Source: CAIJXB01 sp964455905
GTDB taxonomy: Bacteria; Chlamydiota; Chlamydiia; Chlamydiales; Rhabdochlamydiaceae
Reading direction: 5' to 3'
Assembly: GCA_964455905.1 (NCBI GenBank)
Contig: CAYVYN010000007.1
Span: forward strand, 42,352-106,351
Length of the DNA stretch: 64,000 bases
Each line of letters opens with the position of its first letter. Positions within the stretch are counted from its first letter, which is position 1. A model generated the notes under the pieces. It was given only the letters and a program-made list of their open reading frames with translations. It was not told where the DNA came from and made no database searches. This document shows, one piece after another, positions 34,223 to 43,620 of the stretch. The position numbers and the translations under genes are program-made.

Positions 34223-35206
34223 ATGCAATACTGGATTTTTACTTTTATCCTATTTCCCCTATTACTTACAGGAAATCCTTTTAAAATCAATTTCCCCGAA
34301 AAAGAAAATATATCCGAAAAAGAATACGAAGAAATCCAAACCCAGCTGCGTAAAATAGATTTAGAACCATTTCTTACAGATTTTTATCCAAAAAATCCTC
34401 CAAAAAAATTTCTGAAGCCTTGGAGCTCTTCCATCGCTACTAAAGAAGACTTTTCAAGAAGAATATCCAAAGCCTTATCTCAAAACCTTATAACTAAAGA
34501 CAAATCACCCATTAAAGAATTAATAAAAGTTAACGCCGGCGGAGATAATTGTATAGTATGTTACGTAACTCTAAATGGGAAATACGAAGCGTTAATCCAA
34601 AACTTACTCAAAGAACTTGAAAAAACAGGCTTTAACGGGCACGTACTTTATATGATTGGTGGGTTTCCTAATCCCACAGGGAAAGAAATTCAATACTGTG
34701 GTGTTCCCTACTGCTTTAAAATTTTTGCGCTGCTAGAAGCTGAAAAAATGGGATTCCACAAGGTTCTTTGGATAGACTCTGCGTTTTCCCCTTTAAAAGA
34801 CCCCACCCCTCTTTTCACATGGATAGAAAAAGAAGGTGCTTTTCTCAAAATGCATCCGAGTTTCAAAAAGTTTTTACTTCCAAAGACCCAAGACTACCTT
34901 GAAAATCTTACAGGAGTCGATGTACTTAAAGTCGAATATGTCAGCGCGCAAATTATAGGCTTTGACCTAAGAGAGCCAAAAGTAAAAGATTTCATGAAAA
35001 AATACTACGAGCTTGTAGAGCTTGGATTTCCTTTTTTCTCCTGCTTTCCTGAGGAATATGTTTTCACTTCGATCATAGGACAAAACCCAGCTATCTGGAA
35101 AAAACAACCCTACGAAAACCTTATTTTCTCTGAAAAGAAAGATATGGAAAAAACAAAAGCCTATTTACAAAAAAAGGGATTTTTCTTCTTACAAAAAGAA
35201 CACTAA
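34223..35206 (+). CDS. Secreted glycosyltransferase-like protein
   Basis: A 327-residue protein with an N-terminal hydrophobic signal (MQYWIFTFILFPLLLTGNPF). The core resembles GT-A glycosyltransferases: VCYVTLNGKYEALIQNLLKE, the strand NGHVLYMIGGFPNPTG, then GFHKVLWIDSAFSPLKDPTP, which sits where GT34/GT8-like enzymes have their metal-binding DxD (here D-S-A), followed by FTWIEKEGAFLKM and FPEEYVFTSIIGQNP. The weakened DxD makes catalysis uncertain. The family cannot be named firmly. It is divergent from the hydrolase gene. Confidence 0.55.
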   Translation: MQYWIFTFILFPLLLTGNPFKINFPEKENISEKEYEEIQTQLRKIDLEPFLTDFYPKNPPKKFLKPWSSSIATKEDFSRRISKALSQNLITKDKSPIKELIKVNAGGDNCIVCYVTLNGKYEALIQNLLKELEKTGFNGHVLYMIGGFPNPTGKEIQYCGVPYCFKIFALLEAEKMGFHKVLWIDSAFSPLKDPTPLFTWIEKEGAFLKMHPSFKKFLLPKTQDYLENLTGVDVLKVEYVSAQIIGFDLREPKVKDFMKKYYELVELGFPFFSCFPEEYVFTSIIGQNPAIWKKQPYENLIFSEKKDMEKTKAYLQKKGFFFLQKEH

Positions 35207-35275
35207 TGATTTGACAAGAAGAGTCCAACAAAACTAAAATCGAATCCGATACAAACCATCCACCCTTGAGAACTT

Positions 35276-35800
35276 ATGTTTAAATTATTTACGAGTCTCT
35301 TTCTAAGTATAGGGGCTTTGACATTTGCTGACCCCTACTACCTATCTTATATGAAGCATGGGAATATGAGTCTTTTGCTAAACCGCCCTTGGCAAGCTCT
35401 TGAAAGTTTTCAGGAAGCGCAAAATTCGAGTCCTTCAGAATTTTCCCACCTACTGATTGCTATTGGACAAATCATAGCCTATGATAAATTAGACGATAGA
35501 GAGCGATGCGAAAGAATGATTGGATCTATTTGCTTAAAATTATGTGAAATGGAAGAAGAGAGCTCAACCTACTCCTGGTGTAAAACAAGCTCTGAAGATA
35601 GTTATCAAAGTTACTTTTGGGATAGTTCTTCCTCTGATAGCTACACAGAATCTGTTGTATATAATCCTATACGCGAATGCGAAGATAGCTGCATCAGTTA
35701 TCTACCCTTATTGATTAAAACAGCGCCTTCTCCTGACATCAGAAATTTTTTATTTATGCTACTTGAAATCCTTAGTGACTCTTCGCATGACACATACTAG
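35276..35800 (+). CDS. Small exported TPR-like protein
   Basis: A 174-residue protein with a signal peptide (MFKLFTSLFLSIGALTFADP). The mature part starts with a TPR-like helix pair (MSLLLNRPWQALESFQEAQNSSPSEFSHLL) and has a Ser/Asp/Tyr-rich, low-complexity middle (SSSSDSYTESVVYN) with several cysteines that could form disulfides. Function unknown. Its stop codon overlaps the next gene, a secreted transglutaminase-like protein, by 14 bases, so the two are probably co-translated and may act together. Confidence 0.65.
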   Translation: MFKLFTSLFLSIGALTFADPYYLSYMKHGNMSLLLNRPWQALESFQEAQNSSPSEFSHLLIAIGQIIAYDKLDDRERCERMIGSICLKLCEMEEESSTYSWCKTSSEDSYQSYFWDSSSSDSYTESVVYNPIRECEDSCISYLPLLIKTAPSPDIRNFLFMLLEILSDSSHDTY

Positions 35801-37364
35801 TTTTACTGCTGTAAGAGTACTATCCTTATTTCTAAGCATCTCCTCTTTATGGGTAACTCCACTAAGTGGAGATGCTCAATCTCCTTCTCGCATTTCTTCA
35901 CTTTACAGCTCTCTTGATCCCTTATCTATCTTAGAAAACCTAGCCTTTTATGAACTTTATCCAGATACGCCAGAAGGTAATCTTGCATTAAAAAAAGCAT
36001 GGAAACTTCTTTGTGGAAATACCCCGCTTTCCTCTTCTACACTAATTCTTCCTAAACTAGATCTAGATGCGATTGTTTGTCTGATTACAAGACAACCTTC
36101 AGAACAAGCAGTCGACCTAACAGAAGACCAGTTACGTGTAATGAAACAAGTAGGCAGTTCTTTAGCCAACCGAAAACTAAAAGGTTCCACAATATGGGAA
36201 GAAAAAGAGCTTTTAAACCTGCCTGTAGAAGAAATTGATCTAGGAAGAGCTCTTTTACTTTATCAATTTGATCAACAAAAAGACCCCGAAGCTAGAAAAA
36301 AAATTCTCCAATATGAAGCTAGCTTAGACCTGATGGCTCTACAAATTAAAGCTAAAGCCGGGCAAGAACAGTCACCAGAAGAACTTATAAAACACATCAA
36401 CTCATTTATTTTTCAGGAAATGGGTTTTCGATTTCCTCCGCTTGCGGTTCACGCCAAAGATATCGACCTTTATACCTTTCTTCCTTCTGTTTTAGATAGT
36501 AGACGAGGGGTTTGCCTTGGTGTGTCTATTTTATATTTATGTCTTGCTCAAAGGCTGGATTTACCCTTAGAGATTGTGACCCCACCAGGGCACATTTATG
36601 TTAGATATCCCTCAAAACAAGGTATGATCAATATTGAAACAACTGCAAGAGGAATTAACCTCCCATCAGAAACTTACCTTGGAATTAACACAAGAAACTT
36701 GCAACTTAGAAACATTAAAGAAGTAATAGGAACGGCGTTCATCAACCAAGCTAGTGTCAGCTGGGGTAAAGAAGACTACAAAGAAGCTGTCTTATTATAT
36801 GAACGAGCACTCCTTTTTCTTCCTGAGGACCCTCTTCTTAAAATGCTTTTAGGTATCAACTACGTCCTTCTTGGAAAGAAAAAAGAAGGAAAACTTATGC
36901 TAAGCAGCATAAATCCGCTTGTATTTGATCATGCCGTTTCCAAAGAAACGATTCCAGAAGATTATTTAAATGGAAACGTTGATGTTGAAGGACTAAAAGC
37001 CGTTTTTCTTTCTATCGACGAACACAGATCTTCTATTTTAGAAAAACAAGCCTTGTTGCAAAAAATCCTAAAAAAACATCCTAAATTCCGAGCGGGTCTT
37101 TTACAACTTGCAACAACATACCTACAACTTGGTAAAACAGGAGATGCTTTAGAAGTTCTTTTAAAATATCATGCAATAGATCCAAACGATTGCACAGTAG
37201 AATACTACCTTTCTATTTTATGTTTTGAGCGCTTAGACTACGTACGCTCTTGGGAATTTTTTACAAACACAGAAAATCTTGTAAAAAAAAGAAACCATCA
37301 ACCTAAAGCTCTAAGAGATTTGCACTCGACTATCAGAAAAACATGCCCGCCTCCTATTGATTAA
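35787..37364 (+). CDS. Exported transglutaminase-like/TPR protein (SirB1-type)
   Basis: About 525 residues with a signal peptide (VRVLSLFLSISSLWVTPLSG). A transglutaminase-like domain of the SirB1 type has the catalytic Cys in SRRGVCLGVSILYLCLAQRL, His in VTPPGHIYVRYP and acidic residue in NIETTARG. Upstream lies ITRQPSEQAVDLTEDQLRVM and an EEIDLGRALLLY helix. The C-terminal 200 residues are TPR repeats (YKEAVLLYERALLFLPEDPL and GKTGDALEVLLKYHAIDPND). The frame opens at a TTG (35763), but the ATG at 35787 gives a standard signal peptide. A periplasmic peptide or protein-processing role is inferred. Confidence 0.75.
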   Translation: MTHTSFTAVRVLSLFLSISSLWVTPLSGDAQSPSRISSLYSSLDPLSILENLAFYELYPDTPEGNLALKKAWKLLCGNTPLSSSTLILPKLDLDAIVCLITRQPSEQAVDLTEDQLRVMKQVGSSLANRKLKGSTIWEEKELLNLPVEEIDLGRALLLYQFDQQKDPEARKKILQYEASLDLMALQIKAKAGQEQSPEELIKHINSFIFQEMGFRFPPLAVHAKDIDLYTFLPSVLDSRRGVCLGVSILYLCLAQRLDLPLEIVTPPGHIYVRYPSKQGMINIETTARGINLPSETYLGINTRNLQLRNIKEVIGTAFINQASVSWGKEDYKEAVLLYERALLFLPEDPLLKMLLGINYVLLGKKKEGKLMLSSINPLVFDHAVSKETIPEDYLNGNVDVEGLKAVFLSIDEHRSSILEKQALLQKILKKHPKFRAGLLQLATTYLQLGKTGDALEVLLKYHAIDPNDCTVEYYLSILCFERLDYVRSWEFFTNTENLVKKRNHQPKALRDLHSTIRKTCPPPID

Positions 37365-37405
37365 AATCACAAATAGTGCGATATAAAAATAAAAAGGAGA
37401 AATTA

Positions 37406-37678
37406 ATGAAATTACTTTTTATTTTTTTAACAATTACATTAAACGCACACGCGATTAGTTTAAACTCAATTGTATATGTAAGTGCAAACATGCAAGGGGG
37501 TAAAGAGCTTATCTTAACGGATGATTCTAAATGGGAAGTAGACCCTGAAGATCAAGCTGTCAGCGAATTTTGGATTGGCTCTTTTCCTATTAAAATCAGC
37601 TTAGAAGGCTCTAAAGAATACCCCTACCTACTCAAAAGCATCCACTCACAAAAAAAAGTGAAAGCAAGACCTTTATAA
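37406..37678 (+). CDS. Small exported hypothetical protein
   Basis: A 90-residue protein with a signal peptide (MKLLFIFLTITLNAHAISLN). The short mature part reads VSANMQGGKELILTDDSKWE then VDPEDQAVSEFWIGSFPIKI, a small beta domain like those around a GG-K-x-L-D-D-S motif in some chlamydial exported proteins. The start is ATG 37406 with AAGGAGA at 7 bases; an upstream GTG at 37376 lacks any signal. Function unknown. Confidence 0.65.
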   Translation: MKLLFIFLTITLNAHAISLNSIVYVSANMQGGKELILTDDSKWEVDPEDQAVSEFWIGSFPIKISLEGSKEYPYLLKSIHSQKKVKARPL

Positions 37679-37680
37679 TA

Positions 37681-37714
37681 AAATCCCTGAAGATAAAAAG
37701 GTCTTCAAGGATTT
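37681..37714. terminator. Terminator between convergent genes
   Basis: AAATCCCTGAAGA / TCTTCAAGGATTT stem (one G-U) between the small exported protein gene and the minus-strand 5'-nucleotidase gene. Short T-runs on either side; possibly bidirectional. Confidence 0.65.
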
Positions 37715-37727
37715 ACAAGAAATGTTT

Positions 37728-39248
37728 TTAAAAGTGCTCCTTAGCTACAATTCTTTGTTCTAAAAACGTCTCAACACGATCCATTGTTTTTATATACTCT
37801 GAGACAGTTCCAACCAAACTAACGAGCTGAAGCGGGCTTAAAAGTATTTTTCCTCCTTTAAACATTTCATAACTATCGCCCCCGTTAAATATATAATCGA
37901 CCGTCGCCACTTTATACATCTTAGAAAGATCTAAAGGCTCCCCTTGAATAACGACCTCTTCAATACGTGCTCCTGGCGATTTTTCGGGATCATAAGTAAA
38001 TTTCATGCCGGATACTTGAGGAAACCTACCTACTCTAGCGCCAGCCTGTGACACACCGTTTTCAAGAGCCTCCAAAATAACCTTCCCTGGCACCTCTACT
38101 ACTACGTTGACATTTCCAAACGGCAGCTCCTCTAAAATGTTTTTAAAGGTAAGGACAGAACCTGGTTTATACGACTTATTCCCTCGGATCACGCCCCCTG
38201 TAATAAAGGAGACATCAGCTCCAGTCACAACACGTAAAGCATCAGCTATCAAATTACCAATTTTCGTCTCCTTAGATCTCACGTTATTATTGTAACTATC
38301 ACAATACATTTGCATAACTCCAATAGGTTCTCCGGTGACAGACTCCAGCATCGCCTGTAATTCATCTACCTTACCTCCTACAAGCTCATCCCTTGGAATA
38401 TCTTTGTTAATAAGGACATTCCAAGTAGGAAATACAAACACCTTGCCACTTGACTCATCTTTTTCTAACTCTAAATCTAACCTAGTTAAATATTGCGCAT
38501 TAAATCCTGACTTATGAACAAAAGTTTTCCCGTTGAACCAAGTCATAGGCTCGTGATCATGACCTCCTAAAATCACGTTAATTTCAGGAACTTCTTCTGC
38601 TAATTTTAGATCATCTTTCATAACTAAATGAGTTAAAGCAACGATGACTTCAGCTCCCTGGTCTTTAAGTTCCTTAATTACATGTCGTGCTGTATAGGCA
38701 ATGGGAGAAAAGTCGACCTGATTTTCTACAGAGGAAAGGCTGGGAGTATCTACTGTAATAAGTCCGAAGATTCCGACTTTTATGCCATCGACATCTATAA
38801 TTACAGTCTGCTTGTCTCCTGTAAAAGGAGTACCACTAATTCCTATAGCATTAGCCGCCAACCAAGGAAACCTTGACTCCTCAATTCTTTTTTTAACAAC
38901 TGATGGTCCAAAATCAAACTCATGGTTTCCTAATACCACAAAATCAACCCCCATCATATGAAACAGTTCAATTCTATGCGCTCCCCTATCAAAAATAGAA
39001 AGTAAGCAAGGGGATAAAAAATCGCCGTTTACAGTTGTAATATGATGCTCTACTTTAGCCCTTTCTTGATTAAGAAGTGCTGCCATCTCAGCAAAGCCTC
39101 CCCTACCATGCGAATCTGGAACAATTTCATATACATCGTTAAACGTTAAAATGGTAAATGTAGTCGTTTTGGCCGAAGCAGCAATAGAAGCACAAAAAAC
39201 AATCCCCAAAACCGACCTAAAAACCTGTTTAGTCAAAAAATTAAACAT
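37728..39248 (-). CDS. Exported 5'-nucleotidase/2',3'-cyclic phosphodiesterase (UshA-like)
   Basis: A 506-residue periplasmic metallophosphoesterase. A signal peptide (FRSVLGIVFCASIAASAKTT) precedes the N-terminal calcineurin-like domain with metal ligands in TILTFNDVYEIVPDSHGRGG, NGDFLSPC, LGNHEFDFG, ALTHL and GGHDHEP. The C-terminal 5'-nucleotidase domain starts near residue 310 and keeps GNLIADALRVVTGADVSFIT and YIFNGGDSYEMF. The start is ATG 39248 with AGGTG 7 bases upstream; the frame continues to 39287 without a better signal. It would release nucleosides and phosphate from nucleotides. Confidence 0.88.
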   Translation of the reverse strand: MFNFLTKQVFRSVLGIVFCASIAASAKTTTFTILTFNDVYEIVPDSHGRGGFAEMAALLNQERAKVEHHITTVNGDFLSPCLLSIFDRGAHRIELFHMMGVDFVVLGNHEFDFGPSVVKKRIEESRFPWLAANAIGISGTPFTGDKQTVIIDVDGIKVGIFGLITVDTPSLSSVENQVDFSPIAYTARHVIKELKDQGAEVIVALTHLVMKDDLKLAEEVPEINVILGGHDHEPMTWFNGKTFVHKSGFNAQYLTRLDLELEKDESSGKVFVFPTWNVLINKDIPRDELVGGKVDELQAMLESVTGEPIGVMQMYCDSYNNNVRSKETKIGNLIADALRVVTGADVSFITGGVIRGNKSYKPGSVLTFKNILEELPFGNVNVVVEVPGKVILEALENGVSQAGARVGRFPQVSGMKFTYDPEKSPGARIEEVVIQGEPLDLSKMYKVATVDYIFNGGDSYEMFKGGKILLSPLQLVSLVGTVSEYIKTMDRVETFLEQRIVAKEHF

Positions 39249-39355
39249 AAAAACACCTGTTATATTTATAAAAACACGAAACTGCAAAATATAATTATTG
39301 GAAATTGAATTTCAAGTCTCTTCAGGTCTTAAATTTAGATAAAAAAACAAAAAAA

Positions 39356-40258
39356 TTATTCGATAGGAGGAGTTTGCAGCCCAAGTTCTCTAAATATTTT
39401 ATAGATAAATTCTTCTTGCTGACGTTCACTTCGAGCCAGCTCAATAGGTAGATCTGGATTAAAACCCTCTTCTTCAGCCCATGAATCTAAAGAATGGGAA
39501 TCCATTTCTGGATGGATACCTGTTAAAACAAAGCGACCAGATCCGTAAGAGCCGGAAAACGCCGCAACAGGATTTTCTTCATGAATTATTTTTTCTTGTT
39601 TCACATAAGTTGTAAACTTTGTAGCTGCGTTATATATTCTACGCATTTTCTGTAAATAAATAGGATGATTATACCTAAGTAAAACCTTAGATTTGGCTGG
39701 AATATCAAAAAAAGCAGGCCCAGAATAATGAATAGCCTTGAAAGATTCCGAGGGTCTTGTGCCTTCAAAAAAAACATCCGCGGATGTTAAGTTTTCAAGA
39801 CTTTCGCGTGAATCTGGATTTTTTATAATGTGAGGAGCCACACAAACTGCTGTATGAAAAGACCAAGGATCAGGCTGTTCTACTTGAAACTCATATAAAA
39901 AACCTTGACGGTGTAAGGCTTGAAGCTCTGGATCTTCAGAGTCCATTAATTTAGACTTTCCTATCAGAAAATCACAAGCCATAATAGCTCCAGCACAAAT
40001 ACCCAAATATTTACCGCCAGAAAAAACATACTCTGTCACCCTATCACTTGTTCCACGAATAGATGAGAACATATCAAGGTACCCTCCACCTGGAACAACC
40101 AAAAGCTCGACACTTATGTTTAACGCATTCAAAGAAGTCACTCTTTTGATTAAACTCTCGTCTATAATTTTCCCAAGCATCTTACAAGTCTGGTTAACCC
40201 ATACGTCAGAAGTACCCACACCTGCATACACAAATACTGGCCTCTGTGGCGATATCAT
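39356..40258 (-). CDS. BPL_N-domain amidotransferase-like protein
   Basis: A 300-residue protein with the class I glutamine-amidotransferase-like fold found at the N-terminus of fungal biotin-protein ligases. Landmarks are VFVYAGVGTSDVWVNQTCKM, LLVVPGGGYLDMFSSI, and the nucleophile elbow YLGICAGAIMACDFLIG with the Cys. The later GSYGSGRFVLTGIHPEMDSH provides the His region. The Cys-His pair suggests hydrolase or amidase activity; the substrate is unknown. The start is ATG 40258 with AGGA upstream; the frame continues to 40303 without signal. Confidence 0.83.
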   Translation of the reverse strand: MISPQRPVFVYAGVGTSDVWVNQTCKMLGKIIDESLIKRVTSLNALNISVELLVVPGGGYLDMFSSIRGTSDRVTEYVFSGGKYLGICAGAIMACDFLIGKSKLMDSEDPELQALHRQGFLYEFQVEQPDPWSFHTAVCVAPHIIKNPDSRESLENLTSADVFFEGTRPSESFKAIHYSGPAFFDIPAKSKVLLRYNHPIYLQKMRRIYNAATKFTTYVKQEKIIHEENPVAAFSGSYGSGRFVLTGIHPEMDSHSLDSWAEEEGFNPDLPIELARSERQQEEFIYKIFRELGLQTPPIE

Positions 40259-40388
40259 ATTAGATCCTAGATTAAATACGTTTAATGAAAAAAATAATAA
40301 CAAATAAACAATTTATAATACAATTAAAAAAACAAGCCTCGTCAGGTTTAAAATTATTTTTAATTGCTTGCGTTTTGAAAGCCAAGAA

Positions 40389-40417
40389 TTGACAAAATCA
40401 AACAAATTTCCTAGGAT
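40389..40417 (+). promoter_or_regulatory. Sigma70-type promoter of clpB-tag
   Basis: TTGACA (perfect -35) at 40389-40394, a 17-base spacer, then TAGGAT at 40412-40417. No CIRCE-like inverted repeat (TTAGCACTC-type) is seen around it, so HrcA control is not supported. Confidence 0.75.
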
Positions 40418-40453
40418 GAAAGAGATAAAACCCCTTTTAAAGGACAGAAATTT

Positions 40454-43051
40454 ATGGCTCCTCAATTTACTGAATCAGCTCAGGCTGCTTTAGAAGCAGC
40501 CTATCAAAAAGCACTAGAAACAAATAAAACAGAAGTCTCTGAAAGTCATTTTCTAGCAGCTCTTTTAGAAGAACCCGAAAGCTACTTTCGCACGCTGCTT
40601 AAAGCCCTACACCTAGATCCTGAAACCCTTAAAGTGGCGGTAGAGAAAACAGCAGCATCAGGCGCTTCTTTTGCAACTACAGGAACCGCGCCTACCTTTT
40701 CTTCTTCTTTGCAAAAGAAAATCCAAGAAGCCGAATCCCTTTCTAAAGCATGGAAAGACTCTTTCATTAGCGCAGATCACCTACTTTATGTATTTTGGAA
40801 GTCGCCTAGTGAGCCGTTTAGCTCTTGGAAAAAAAATGCATCATTATCTTTGCAAGACATTGAAAAAACCATTATGAAACTTCGAGGAGGATCTTCTATG
40901 GACTCTGCTTCTGCTGAAAACAGCCTACAAGCGCTAGAAAAATATTGTAAAAATCTTACTTCTTTAGCCAAAGAAGGGAAACTGGACCCTGTCATAGGAA
41001 GAGATGAAGAAATCCGAAGAACCATGCAAGTACTTAGTCGCAGAACAAAAAACAACCCTCTTTTGATTGGAGAACCAGGCGTTGGAAAAACAGCAATCGC
41101 AGAAGGCATGGCAATACGAATTATTCAAGGAGATGTCCCTGACTCTTTAAAAGATAAACAACTGTTTGTTCTTGATATGGGAAGTTTGATTGCTGGAGCT
41201 AAATATAGAGGAGAATTTGAAGAACGACTTAAAGGAGTTCTTAAAGAGGTAGAAAAAAGCGAAGGAGAGATCCTCCTTTTCATCGACGAAGTCCACACTC
41301 TTGTTGGCGCAGGAGCCTCTGAAGGCGCTATGGATGCAGCCAATCTATTAAAACCTGCTCTAGCTAGAGGAACGCTACACTGTATAGGAGCTACTACCCT
41401 AAGTGAATACCAAAAATACATAGAAAAAGATGCCGCGCTGGAAAGAAGATTTCAGACGGTTTTAGTCCAAGAGCCCTCTTTAGAAGATGCTATCAGTATT
41501 TTAAGAGGACTAAAAGAACGTTATGAAATCTACCACGGGGTACATATCAAAGAAGAAGCTCTCCACGCTGCTGTTTTCCTCTCTTATCGTTACATTCCGG
41601 ACCGTCGCTTGCCAGATAAGGCAATCGATTTGATCGATGAAGCAGCTAGCGTAATACGACTTCAAATGGGAAGCTTACCTTTGCCTATTGAGATAAAAGA
41701 AAAAGAGCTCGGACAATGTATTATCAAACAAGAGTCTCTTAGAAAAGATGACTCTGAGACAGGAGTTGCAGAAGTCTCTAAATTGAAGCTCCAGATGAGT
41801 AAACTACAAGAAGAGCTTTCTATTTTAAAAGAGAAATGGAATCAAGAAAGAAAATGGCTTGAAATCATTAAAGAAAAGAAAAATGCGATTGAACATCTAA
41901 AATTCAAAGAAGAAGAAGCTGAAAGAGCCTTTGATTACAATAAAGTAGCAGAGATTCGCTATAGCACTGTTCCGAAAGTACAGAAGGAACTTGACGAGGC
42001 CACAAAAGCTTTAGAAAAATTACCAAACCGCCTTTTACAAGAGGAAGTCGACCGCAATCTAATAGCGCAAATCGTGGCTAAATGGACTGGTATTCCCGTG
42101 CAAAGAATGTTAGAAGGAGAAGCAGAGAAACTTCTTAAACTAGAAGAGACCCTCTCTGAAAGAGTGATCGGACAACCTATTGCGATTGAAGCAGTGAGTG
42201 AAGCCGTTAGACGTTCTCGGGCAGGCCTTAGCGATCCTTTAAGACCGGTTGCTGTTTTCCTATTTGTGGGACCTACTGGTGTTGGAAAAACTGAGCTAGC
42301 AAAAGCACTTGCAGCCCAACTTTTTGACCAAGAAGAAGCAATGCTACGTATAGACATGTCCGAATACATGGAAAAACATTCGGTATCCAAGCTCATCGGA
42401 TCGCCTCCTGGTTACGTTGGCTATGAAGAAGGCGGACAGCTAACAGAGGCAATTAAACGAAGACCTTATTCTGTTGTTCTTTTAGACGAAGTCGAAAAAG
42501 CCCACCATGATGTCTTTAATATACTGCTACAAATTTTTGATGATGGCCGCTTAACAGATAGCAAAGGAAGAACTGTAAACTGTAAGAATGCTATTTTTAT
42601 CATGACATCAAATTTAGGCTCTGAGCAAATTTTAGAAAAGTTAAAGGTAAAGAGCAAAGAATCCATTCTTTCTGTGTTAGATCCCATTTTAAAAAGTCAT
42701 TTCAGACCAGAATTCTTAAATCGACTAGATGACATCTTACCCTTCTTTCCTCTTCAAGAAAAAGACATGGAAAAGATTGCCAAGCTCAACCTTCTAAAAA
42801 TTGCTGAACGTCTTGCAGAAAAATCGATTATTCTTAGTTTTGAAAAAGAAGTGCTCGCTTACCTTGCTGAAAAAGGCTACGATCCACTTTTTGGAGCTAG
42901 GCCGCTCAAAAGGCTTATACAAAAAGAAGTCGTCAATTTACTTTCTAATGAGTTATTGAAGAAGTCTTTCATGCCAGGCGACCATATCGTTTTACAGTTA
43001 GACGAAGCTCAAGGAGAGCAAACTATAACGTTTAAAGTAGAAAAAAAATGA
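40454..43051 (+). CDS. clpB: ATP-dependent disaggregase ClpB
   Basis: An 865-residue Hsp100 chaperone that rescues aggregated proteins with DnaK. Domains in order: Clp_N double repeat (1-150), AAA-1 with Walker A GEPGVGKT (about 205) and Walker B LLFIDEVHTL, the coiled-coil M-domain at about 410-520 (KLQEELSILKEKWNQERKW), AAA-2 with Walker A GPTGVGKT (about 610), Walker B VVLLDEVEKA, and a C-terminal D2-small domain. No ClpP-binding loop is apparent. The start has AAGGACAG upstream. Its stop overlaps the tag start by 4 bases (ATGA), so the genes are co-translated. Confidence 0.97.
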   Translation: MAPQFTESAQAALEAAYQKALETNKTEVSESHFLAALLEEPESYFRTLLKALHLDPETLKVAVEKTAASGASFATTGTAPTFSSSLQKKIQEAESLSKAWKDSFISADHLLYVFWKSPSEPFSSWKKNASLSLQDIEKTIMKLRGGSSMDSASAENSLQALEKYCKNLTSLAKEGKLDPVIGRDEEIRRTMQVLSRRTKNNPLLIGEPGVGKTAIAEGMAIRIIQGDVPDSLKDKQLFVLDMGSLIAGAKYRGEFEERLKGVLKEVEKSEGEILLFIDEVHTLVGAGASEGAMDAANLLKPALARGTLHCIGATTLSEYQKYIEKDAALERRFQTVLVQEPSLEDAISILRGLKERYEIYHGVHIKEEALHAAVFLSYRYIPDRRLPDKAIDLIDEAASVIRLQMGSLPLPIEIKEKELGQCIIKQESLRKDDSETGVAEVSKLKLQMSKLQEELSILKEKWNQERKWLEIIKEKKNAIEHLKFKEEEAERAFDYNKVAEIRYSTVPKVQKELDEATKALEKLPNRLLQEEVDRNLIAQIVAKWTGIPVQRMLEGEAEKLLKLEETLSERVIGQPIAIEAVSEAVRRSRAGLSDPLRPVAVFLFVGPTGVGKTELAKALAAQLFDQEEAMLRIDMSEYMEKHSVSKLIGSPPGYVGYEEGGQLTEAIKRRPYSVVLLDEVEKAHHDVFNILLQIFDDGRLTDSKGRTVNCKNAIFIMTSNLGSEQILEKLKVKSKESILSVLDPILKSHFRPEFLNRLDDILPFFPLQEKDMEKIAKLNLLKIAERLAEKSIILSFEKEVLAYLAEKGYDPLFGARPLKRLIQKEVVNLLSNELLKKSFMPGDHIVLQLDEAQGEQTITFKVEKK

Positions 43052-43620
43052 CGGAACCAAAGCGTTGCTTTTGGGTAACCCCTAACTGCCCACTTTATGA
43101 AGACTATCATGATCTAGAGTGGGCAGTTCCTGTCTATGACGACAACAAACACTTTGAATTTTTAATTCTAGAAGCTGCGCAAGCAGGTCTTAGCTGGCTT
43201 ACTATTTTAAAAAGAAGAGAAGGCTATAGAAAAGCATTTGCTAACTTTGACCCTAAAAAAGTAGCCTCATTTACAGAACAAAAAATTCAAGAGTTGATGC
43301 TAGACCCTAGCATCATTCGCAACCAAAAAAAAATCAGGTCTGCTGTCAATAACGCTAAACTTTTTCTCGAAATTCAAAAGGAGTTTGGCAGTTTTTCGAA
43401 CTATATTTGGGGGTTTGTTGGAAACGCGCCCCTTCAAAATAAAAGAAAACAGCCAGCGGATCTCCCGGCACAAACACCTGAATCGGAAGCTCTTTATAAG
43501 GATCTTAAAAAAAGAGGGTTTAGTTTTTTAGGACCAAAAATCCTCTACGCGCACATGCAAGCAACAGGCCTTGTAAATGATCATATGGAAGATTGTTTCT
43601 GCTACAAAAAAACTTACTAG
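43048..43620 (+). CDS. tag: DNA-3-methyladenine glycosylase I (Tag)
   Basis: A 190-residue helix-hairpin-helix DNA repair enzyme removing 3-methyladenine. Zinc-site residues equivalent to E. coli C4, H17, H175, C179 are C7, H21, H179 and C183 (NDHMEDC). Other family motifs: RCFWVTPNCPLYEDYHDLEW, FEFLILEAAQAGLSWLTIL, and GFSFLGPKILYAHMQATG. Length is normal. It starts in a 4-base overlap with the clpB stop and converges, with a 4-base overlap, on a minus-strand unknown gene. Confidence 0.95.
   Translation: MTEPKRCFWVTPNCPLYEDYHDLEWAVPVYDDNKHFEFLILEAAQAGLSWLTILKRREGYRKAFANFDPKKVASFTEQKIQELMLDPSIIRNQKKIRSAVNNAKLFLEIQKEFGSFSNYIWGFVGNAPLQNKRKQPADLPAQTPESEALYKDLKKRGFSFLGPKILYAHMQATGLVNDHMEDCFCYKKTY

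Noticed and set aside
40304..40453. CIRCE/HrcA control of clpB
   Set aside because: No TTAGCACTC-type inverted repeat is present; only a standard sigma70-like promoter is seen.
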